Assembly: GCA_946618745.1 (NCBI GenBank)
Contig: CAMOLN010000020.1
Location: 1-9,270, forward strand
Origin: an uncultured Alphaproteobacteria bacterium
Lineage (GTDB): Bacteria > Pseudomonadota > Alphaproteobacteria > RF32 > CAG-239
Direction: 5' to 3'
Length of the DNA stretch: 9,270 nucleotides
Made by a program: the position numbers and the translations under genes
In this document: positions 1-5,196 of the stretch, one piece after another
How positions within the stretch are numbered: position 1 is the stretch's first letter
How the letters are laid out: each line of letters begins with the position of its first letter
Notes under the pieces: generated by a model
Told to the model about the DNA's origin: nothing
The model's database searches: none
What the model saw: the letters and a program-made list of their open reading frames with translations, nothing else

Positions 1-627
<627 letters not shown>

Positions 628-662
628 AGTAAAAAAAAGTATTTATCAATTATTAAAAAAAC

Positions 663-1061
663 ATGAAAAACATGAAAACAAGTGAAAAGTCCGGACTGGG
701 ATTAGCTGTTCTAGTCTGTGCCATCGTAACGGCAGTCGCGGTGTATATGATAAAACCGCGTTTATTTGATTATCCTGTCGGCAAGTGGCAGGAGGGATTC
801 GTTGAATATTGTTCATATTACACAGATTGGCACTACGGTGATTACCGGGGCCGATATGTGTGTTTCCTGGACGATGATGTCCAAGGTCTTAAAGTCACCA
901 CCATCAGTGGTGAGGTAATTGAAACAAGGTGGACAGTCAACGATGATTGTCCTATAAAATATAAGATCCCGAAAGGGACTTATGTAAAAGTGAGACCTTA
1001 CAAAGGTCTCGATAAAGTGACAAAATACTACAAGGTGCGGGTATTAGCCCCACCTAGATAA
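663..1061 (+). CDS. Small membrane-anchored protein of unknown function
   Basis: The gene encodes 132 residues that I do not recognise. The layout suggests a signal anchor: a short charged N-terminus, one hydrophobic segment at about residues 11-30, then roughly 100 polar residues probably outside the inner membrane. That part is rich in Tyr, Trp and short alternating segments that look like beta strands, with cysteines at 50, 67 and 96 (a fourth, C19, is in the membrane segment). A disulfide is possible, but the count outside the membrane is odd. The C-terminal stretch IPKGTYVKVRPYKG is loosely SH3-like, which is only an impression. There is no clear Shine-Dalgarno. Two in-frame ATGs (663 and 672) arise from a 9-bp tandem duplication of ACATGAAAA (661-678), so the start is uncertain by three codons. 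It has its own promoter and terminator, has no operon partner and lies convergent to infC. Confidence 0.7.
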   Translation: MKNMKTSEKSGLGLAVLVCAIVTAVAVYMIKPRLFDYPVGKWQEGFVEYCSYYTDWHYGDYRGRYVCFLDDDVQGLKVTTISGEVIETRWTVNDDCPIKYKIPKGTYVKVRPYKGLDKVTKYYKVRVLAPPR

Positions 1062-1083
1062 AAAAATAGTAGTTATCTTCTTA

Positions 1084-1117
1084 AAAGACATCCCTCGGGA
1101 AACCGAGGGATGTCTTT
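1084..1117. terminator. Bidirectional intrinsic terminator between the unknown gene and infC
   Basis: The arms AAAGACATCCCTCGG (1084-1098) and CCGAGGGATGTCTTT (1103-1117) are perfectly complementary over 15 bp, with a GAAA loop (1099-1102), a stable GNRA tetraloop in the plus-strand RNA. On the plus strand the right arm ends in TTT and continues ATTT. On the minus strand the hairpin ends in CTTT followed by TAAG. It begins 22 nt after the stop of the unknown gene and 17 nt beyond the stop of infC, so it can serve both convergent genes. Confidence 0.85.
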
Positions 1118-1134
1118 ATTTGAAGAAAAATAAA

Positions 1135-1689
1135 TTATTTTTCCGGGGCAATTATCATCATCATTTGTTTGCCTTCTAATTTGGGAGCTTGTTCCATTTT
1201 GCACAAGCCTTCCAAATCTTCTAACAAGCGATCAAGGACTTCTTTGCCCATGTTGTTGGCACTCATTTCACGTCCCTTATAGCGCATGGTAAATTTAACC
1301 TTATTACCTTCGCCCAAAAATTTTTTAGCCTGCTTGACTTTAACTTCATAGTCGTGAGTGTCAATCATCGGACGTAATTTCAATTCTTTAGTTTCAACGA
1401 TTTTTTGATTTTTTTTGGCTTCGGCTTTACGCTTTTGCGCTTCATATTTATATTTGCCGTAATCTAATATTTTACATACCGGAGGGGTTGCCTGAGGGGA
1501 AATTTCTATCAAATCAAAACCGGCTTCGTCAGCCATTTCCAGTGCTTTTGCTATAGCAACGATACCGCGGTTTTCACCTTTTTCATCAATAAGCCGAACT
1601 TGTTTGGCTGTGATGTTCTCGTTAATGCGCGGTCCATCTTCTTCGCGTACTGGCGCATTGTTATTTTCTTTTGTTATTGTAGCCTCCAT
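1135..1689 (-). CDS. infC: Translation initiation factor IF-3
   Basis: IF-3 binds the 30S subunit, keeps it apart from 50S and checks the start codon-initiator tRNA pairing. Read from the ATG at 1689 it has 184 residues, normal for the family. The N-domain covers about 20-83 and contains RINENI (21-26), VRLID (31-35) and the family signature KILDYGKYKYE (73-83). A lysine-rich linker follows (about 84-98), then the C-domain with KELKLRP (101-107), HDYEVKVKQAKKFL (112-125) and KFTMRYKGREM (132-142). The start is doubtful. No Shine-Dalgarno precedes the ATG at 1689, but the ATG itself runs into GGAGG (1687-1683), which sits 5 nt before an in-frame ATA at 1677-1675. Initiation at that ATA would give 180 residues and fit the rare start codons known for infC. 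Unlike the common infC-rpmI-rplT order, no ribosomal protein genes follow; transcription ends at the hairpin. Confidence 0.96.
   Translation of the reverse strand: MEATITKENNNAPVREEDGPRINENITAKQVRLIDEKGENRGIVAIAKALEMADEAGFDLIEISPQATPPVCKILDYGKYKYEAQKRKAEAKKNQKIVETKELKLRPMIDTHDYEVKVKQAKKFLGEGNKVKFTMRYKGREMSANNMGKEVLDRLLEDLEGLCKMEQAPKLEGKQMMMIIAPEK
1683..1687 (-). promoter_or_regulatory. Strong Shine-Dalgarno that argues for an ATA start of infC
   Basis: GGAGG on the minus strand (1687 down to 1683) includes the G of the nominal ATG, so it cannot serve that ATG. It is 5 nt from the in-frame ATA at 1677-1675, the only near-cognate AUN codon close by. This is the arrangement expected if infC starts at a rare codon and IF-3 represses its own synthesis. 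Confidence 0.6.
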
Positions 1690-1712
1690 AAAATGTTATA
1701 AAATCAGAGTTT

Positions 1713-1740
1713 ATCATACTAAAATAATTTGTTTTTTCAA
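1713..1740 (-). promoter_or_regulatory. Promoter of infC
   Basis: On the minus strand TTGAAA (1740-1735, 5/6 match to TTGACA) is separated by 16 bp from TATGAT (1718-1713, 5/6 match to TATAAT). Transcription would start near 1706, only about 17 nt before the nominal ATG at 1689 and about 29 nt before the alternative ATA at 1677. The promoter lies just after the lpxK stop, so infC can be expressed independently of the lipid A genes. No terminator is visible between lpxK and infC, so read-through is also possible. Confidence 0.65.
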
Positions 1741-1751
1741 GATAAAAATGC

Positions 1752-2702
1752 TTATTTGAGCAAAAATTTCTTCAATTCATTTTCATTTTCCCAGGCAACG
1801 GTTATTTCCAGTTGATGAAAATGTGATTGCAGATGAGGTGGAATTTTGACCATATCTTTAGAGGTAGTAAAAATATCGGCATCATATTTTTGAGCCTCGT
1901 TGATGAGTGATTTTAATTCATCTTCGGTGTAAAAGTGATGGTCAGGAAAAGAACGGGTTTTAATGATATCGGCGCCGCAATCTTTCAAGGTATTAAAAAA
2001 TTTATCGGGGCGTCCGATACCGGCAAAAGCCAAAACTTTTTTGGTGAATTTTAAGTTTTGGGTTTTGGGGGTTACTTTACCTTTAAATGAAGGAAGCCAA
2101 GGAGTAAGATCAGCGATATGGTGAACATCTTCTCCTAAGATGATGAGAGCGTCGGCACGTTTAATTCCGGAAGAGAAAAATTCGCGTAAAGGTCCGGCCG
2201 GTATGGGGTAAAAGTTACCTAATCCGGCGGCGCCGTCAATTACAAGAAAGGATTTATCTTTGTAAAGGGAAGGGTTTTGAAAACCGTCATCCATGATGAT
2301 GATGTCAACACCTTTACTGATGGCTAATCTGGCAGCTTGGTCGCGTTTGTGATTAACAGCAACCGGGGCAACTTGTGCCAAAAGGAGTGGTTCGTCACCG
2401 ACATCGGCTGCTGAATGGATGGAAGGGTTAACCATTATGTTTTGTAGTTTTCCGCCATAGCCTCGGGTGATAAATCCCGGATTAAGACCGGCTTGTTGTA
2501 AAATTCCGGCTATGGATATAGCAGTGGGGGTTTTACCTGATCCTCCGGCCGTGAGATTACCGATGCAAATAACCGGAGCGTTGACTTTGGTCGGTTGGTG
2601 AATTTTGAGGCGTAATGCGGTTATGCCGGCATATAAACAACCTAAAGGAAATAAAAGTTTGCTTAAATAACCTTGTTTATTCCAAAATTGAGGAGCTTGC
2701 AT
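1752..2702 (-). CDS. lpxK: Tetraacyldisaccharide 4'-kinase (lipid A biosynthesis)
   Basis: LpxK phosphorylates the 4' position of the lipid A disaccharide at the cytoplasmic face of the inner membrane, making lipid IVA. The 316 residues are close to the usual length. A hydrophobic N-terminal segment (about 15-31) fits the family's membrane association. The Walker A loop is AGGSGKTP (52-59) within the family's GNLTAGGSGKTPT. Further family motifs are TRGYGG (79-84), VGDEP (101-105), the Walker B-like IIMDDGFQN (135-143), AFAGIGRPDKFF and FPDHHFY in the C-terminal half, and TTSKDMVKI near the end. The ATG at 2702 follows the waaA stop by a single base, so the two are probably translationally coupled; an AAAGG 12 nt upstream, inside waaA, is a rather distant ribosome site. 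Its product is the direct substrate of WaaA. Confidence 0.97.
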   Translation of the reverse strand: MQAPQFWNKQGYLSKLLFPLGCLYAGITALRLKIHQPTKVNAPVICIGNLTAGGSGKTPTAISIAGILQQAGLNPGFITRGYGGKLQNIMVNPSIHSAADVGDEPLLLAQVAPVAVNHKRDQAARLAISKGVDIIIMDDGFQNPSLYKDKSFLVIDGAAGLGNFYPIPAGPLREFFSSGIKRADALIILGEDVHHIADLTPWLPSFKGKVTPKTQNLKFTKKVLAFAGIGRPDKFFNTLKDCGADIIKTRSFPDHHFYTEDELKSLINEAQKYDADIFTTSKDMVKIPPHLQSHFHQLEITVAWENENELKKFLLK

Positions 2703-2703
2703 G

Positions 2704-3963
2704 TCAGAAATATACCTTTATTTTATCAATTATTCCGTCGAGAACTTTGGTTTCGCTCTGTGCCCAATTATAAGCAAGTGAACATTTGGCATCTAACAAG
2801 GCATCGTTAGCGAGCAGCTCGTCAACAATTTTTTCGAGCTCGTCAAGGTTGTCGATTTGCATTATAGCATCTGCCTTACGGGCTCGTGCCATAGCATCGC
2901 TGAAGTTGTGCATGTGAGGTCCGACTATTACGGCATCACGAACGCGAGATGGTTCAATAAAGTTTTGACCGCCGTGAGGTATAAGTGATCCTCCGATAAA
3001 TACTATTTTAGCAATATCATACCAAAGTCCCATCTCACCGATGGTATCGGCAATATAGGTATCGGTTGAAGAAGTTATTTTCTCATCTTTGGATCGCAAC
3101 GCTGAAGATAAATCCATTTTTTTCAGTTCGGCGGCAATTTCACTGCCGCGATTGGGATGGCGAGGAGCAATAATAAGCAGCAAGTCGGGATATTTAGCTT
3201 TAAGTTTTTTGTGGACTTTGGCTAAGCGGATTTCTTCATCATCGTGAGTTGAGCTTATGAGCCACAATTTGCGTTTACCAATCTGTTTAAGTAAAGTGCG
3301 TTTGGCATCTTCATCAATAGGAAGCGGCAAACCGGCGTATTTCAAATTGCCTAAACAAACAGCATCTTTTGCACCTAAGATGCGCAGACGATAGGCATCT
3401 TCTTCCGATTGTCCCAAACATAAAGTGAAACACTCGAGCAATTCTTTGCAAATAAAATCAAATTGTTGCCAACGTTTGAAGGTTTTGTTGGATATACGCC
3501 CATTGATAAGAATCAGGGGAATATTGCGTTTGGAAATGCTGGATAATACAGCCGGCCAAAACTCGGATTCAAACCATAAAACAACATCAGGACGCCAATA
3601 ACGGACAAAACGATTGGTAAATACCGGGTTGTCAATCGGGATAAATTGGTGAAAAGCTCGTTCGGGAAGGCGCTTTTGCATTACATCGGCCGAAGTAACG
3701 GTGCCGGTTGTGACCATGACATGAGAATCGGGATAAGTTTCCAAGATTTTATGGATGAGGGGAAGCATTGATACGGATTCACCGACAGAGGCCCCATGCA
3801 GCCAAAACAGTTTGCCTTGGGGGCGCTCTTTTTTAGGTTTACCAACTCGTTCATTGAAGCGTTGAACATCTTCTTTACCGCAAATTTTTCTTTTTTTGAC
3901 ATATCCTTGAATAACCAGAGGGTAGAGAACAGCAACTAAAAAATTGTAGATTTTTATGAACAT
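2704..3963 (-). CDS. waaA: 3-deoxy-D-manno-octulosonic acid (Kdo) transferase
   Basis: WaaA (KdtA) is a GT-B fold, family GT30 enzyme that moves Kdo from CMP-Kdo to lipid IVA, the first core sugar of LPS. The length of 419 residues is typical. A hydrophobic N-terminal anchor (about 5-20) is followed by RFNERVG (35-41), the acceptor-domain motif WLHGASVGE (54-62) with E62 as the expected catalytic base, ESEFWP (132-137) and NGRIS (154-158). The C-terminal nucleotide-binding domain has APRHPNRG (266-273), GEMGLWYDIA (309-318), and GGSLIPHGGQNFIEP (324-338), the CMP-Kdo binding hallmark. The ATG at 3963 has AAAAGG 9 nt upstream and lies 3 nt after the stop of the acyltransferase gene. Sequence alone does not say whether it adds one Kdo or more. 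Confidence 0.97.
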   Translation of the reverse strand: MFIKIYNFLVAVLYPLVIQGYVKKRKICGKEDVQRFNERVGKPKKERPQGKLFWLHGASVGESVSMLPLIHKILETYPDSHVMVTTGTVTSADVMQKRLPERAFHQFIPIDNPVFTNRFVRYWRPDVVLWFESEFWPAVLSSISKRNIPLILINGRISNKTFKRWQQFDFICKELLECFTLCLGQSEEDAYRLRILGAKDAVCLGNLKYAGLPLPIDEDAKRTLLKQIGKRKLWLISSTHDDEEIRLAKVHKKLKAKYPDLLLIIAPRHPNRGSEIAAELKKMDLSSALRSKDEKITSSTDTYIADTIGEMGLWYDIAKIVFIGGSLIPHGGQNFIEPSRVRDAVIVGPHMHNFSDAMARARKADAIMQIDNLDELEKIVDELLANDALLDAKCSLAYNWAQSETKVLDGIIDKIKVYF

Positions 3964-3966
3964 AAT

Positions 3967-4713
3967 TTAATACCTTTTCTTTTTGATTTCATCAGGATCA
4001 GCCGGTTGAACAGGAATTTGTCCAACTTGAGTATCGCAAGACGAATTGATTGAATTGGCTAAATCTTCCAATTGAAGACGATAAATTTCCAATTGTTCGT
4101 CATTAATGTCAGAAGGAATGTATAACGGCTTGCTGAGAGTAAATACACCTTTGCCGAAGGGAAGCGGAAACAAGGTTTTGTCCCAGGCTTTGTTAAAAAA
4201 TAAGGCGTGCGAGGTAGAAAAAGTTGCAAATATTATGGGAAAGCCGCTTTTAGAAGCAAAGTATATCGGAGATTTTTTCATTCTCATGCGTGGGCCACGA
4301 GGGCCGTCGGGAGAGATAAAAATACTTTGTTTTTTTTCAAGCAACCGCATAATTTCAAGAGCGCTTTGCGAAGCTTTTTCATTAGTTGAGCCGGAAATCG
4401 GATTAATATCGTATAATTTTAAGAAATGGGCAATAAGTTGACCATCTTGATGAGGTGAAACCAAGGCATTAAGTTTTTGATTTGCGAGTTTATGCCAGAA
4501 AAAAGGAAGCATTACGGTTCGAGCGTGCCATCCGACTAAAATGGATGGTTGAGAAAGCTGCTTTTGGATTTGTGAAGAATTATCAATATGCCAACGGGTA
4601 GTTAATCCGATTAATCGGGAATATATGAATATGAAAAAAGAAATCATTTTTATGATGAATGTTTTCTTCATAAAAGATTTTATTTTGGGCTTCAGAAAGG
4701 TTTTTAAAGACAT
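3967..4713 (-). CDS. DUF374-family lysophospholipid acyltransferase-like protein
   Basis: This 248-residue protein matches the DUF374 group of the LPLAT/PlsC-like acyltransferase superfamily, which moves acyl chains onto glycerolipids or lipid A. A basic N-terminus is followed by one hydrophobic segment (about 20-38), suggesting an inner-membrane anchor facing the cytoplasm. Family marks are GWHARTVMLPFFW (61-73, with the active-site-like H63), SPHQDG (86-91), the GST at 108-110, and the hallmark SPDGPRGPR (134-142). The C-terminal tail is polar and lysine-rich. The exact substrate is unknown. Its position 3 nt before waaA and upstream of lpxK suggests lipid A or LPS-related work, which is inference from context. 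The ATG at 4713 has no clear Shine-Dalgarno; the next in-frame ATG is codon 15, also without one. It follows the fliN-like stop by 14 nt. Confidence 0.88.
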   Translation of the reverse strand: MSLKTFLKPKIKSFMKKTFIIKMISFFIFIYSRLIGLTTRWHIDNSSQIQKQLSQPSILVGWHARTVMLPFFWHKLANQKLNALVSPHQDGQLIAHFLKLYDINPISGSTNEKASQSALEIMRLLEKKQSIFISPDGPRGPRMRMKKSPIYFASKSGFPIIFATFSTSHALFFNKAWDKTLFPLPFGKGVFTLSKPLYIPSDINDEQLEIYRLQLEDLANSINSSCDTQVGQIPVQPADPDEIKKKRY

Positions 4714-4727
4714 TTTTGTGATTAGAA

Positions 4728-4976
4728 TTAAGGTTGGGTTTTGGTAACGCTTATGCCGATATTATCATCATCGGTAACGATAACTTCGCCATGACCAATC
4801 AAGACGTTGTCAGCGTATATGTCAACGTCATCATTAACGTTTCGATCCAATTCGACAACGGCGCCGCGTCCGAGTCTTAAAAGTTGGTAAACACGCAGAT
4901 TGGCTGATCCTAAGGTAATCGAAACCTTAACATTTATATCTCCGCTGGAATAAGCCGGATCATTTTTGGCTGACAT
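4728..4976 (-). CDS. fliN: FliN-like flagellar motor switch protein (SpoA domain)
   Basis: The protein has 82 residues and consists almost entirely of one SpoA (FliM/FliN C-terminal) domain at about 13-79. The pattern is that of FliN: VKVSITLGSANLRV, then LLRLGRGAVVELDR (32-45), DIYADNVLIGHGEV (52-65) and a final short beta strand. FliN forms the lower C-ring of the flagellar motor, binds FliM and FliH, and takes part in switching and export. It is shorter than usual FliN (about 100-140 residues) because it lacks the variable N-terminal extension. The ATG at 4976 is preceded by GGGAG 9 nt upstream. No other flagellar gene is in the window; it heads the run leading into acyltransferase, waaA and lpxK. 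SpoA domains also occur in type III secretion C-ring proteins, so that alternative cannot be excluded. Confidence 0.85.
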   Translation of the reverse strand: MSAKNDPAYSSGDINVKVSITLGSANLRVYQLLRLGRGAVVELDRNVNDDVDIYADNVLIGHGEVIVTDDDNIGISVTKTQP

Positions 4977-5014
4977 AACCGCAAACTCCCTAATGATTTT
5001 TAGTTACGGATATA

Positions 5015-5043
5015 TATTTATAAGAAAGTGATAAAAATCGCAA
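5015..5043 (-). promoter_or_regulatory. Possible promoter for the fliN - acyltransferase - waaA - lpxK run
   Basis: On the minus strand TTGCGA (5043-5038, 4/6 match to a -35) precedes two overlapping -10 candidates: TATAAA (5022-5017) at a short 15-bp spacing, or TAAATA (5020-5015) at 17 bp. The region is very AT-rich, so chance matches are likely. It is the best-placed candidate I see upstream of the run. Confidence 0.28.
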
Positions 5044-5120
5044 ATAAAATTTATCATCAGGATTTTTTTGTGGATTAAATATTTAGGTAATTGAGATAAG
5101 TTTAATAATATGACAAAAAG

Positions 5121-5145
5121 TTGATATCAAAGGCTTGTATACAAG
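5121..5145. promoter_or_regulatory. Two adjacent palindromes upstream of lon, candidate operator
   Basis: TTGATATCAA (5121-5130) and CTTGTATACAAG (5134-5145) are perfect palindromes of 10 and 12 bp separated by 3 bp. Both share the form TTG-N4-CAA, and their centres are 14 bp apart. The second overlaps the -35 region of the candidate lon promoter. Paired half-site symmetry next to a promoter suggests binding of a dimeric regulator, but I cannot name one. Confidence 0.4.
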
Positions 5146-5165
5146 AGCTGAAATAACTATATAGT
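5134..5165 (+). promoter_or_regulatory. Candidate heat-shock (sigma32-type) promoter of lon
   Basis: CTTG (5134-5137), 18 bp, then ACTATATAGT (5156-5165) resembles the alphaproteobacterial heat-shock consensus as I recall it, CTTG-N17/18-CYTATNTNNG. All of CTTG and the Y, TAT and T positions match; the first C and last G do not. The same bases can be read as a weak housekeeping promoter, TTGTAT (5135-5140), 17 bp, TATATA (5158-5163). Transcription would start near 5170. Confidence 0.42.
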
Positions 5166-5186
5166 TGGTAATATTAATAAAATTCC

Positions 5187-5193
5187 AGGTGAT
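5187..5193 (+). promoter_or_regulatory. Ribosome binding site fixing the lon start
   Basis: AGGTGAT is fully complementary to the ATCACCT near the 3' end of bacterial 16S rRNA. It ends 3 nt before the ATG at 5197, which makes that start secure. Confidence 0.8.
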
Positions 5194-5196
5194 AAT

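Noticed and set aside
3681..3935. Minus-strand ORF of 84 codons
   Set aside because: It is another frame of waaA, whose own frame carries all the family motifs here.
4106..4441. Plus-strand ORFs of 111 and 60 codons
   Set aside because: Both are antisense shadows of the DUF374 acyltransferase, including the reverse of its SPDGPRGPR region.
5029..5056. Inverted repeat TGATAAA...TTTATCA in the lon-fliN divergent region
   Set aside because: Only 7 bp with a 14-bp gap in very AT-rich DNA, so chance is the simplest explanation; it is not a terminator since no gene ends there.
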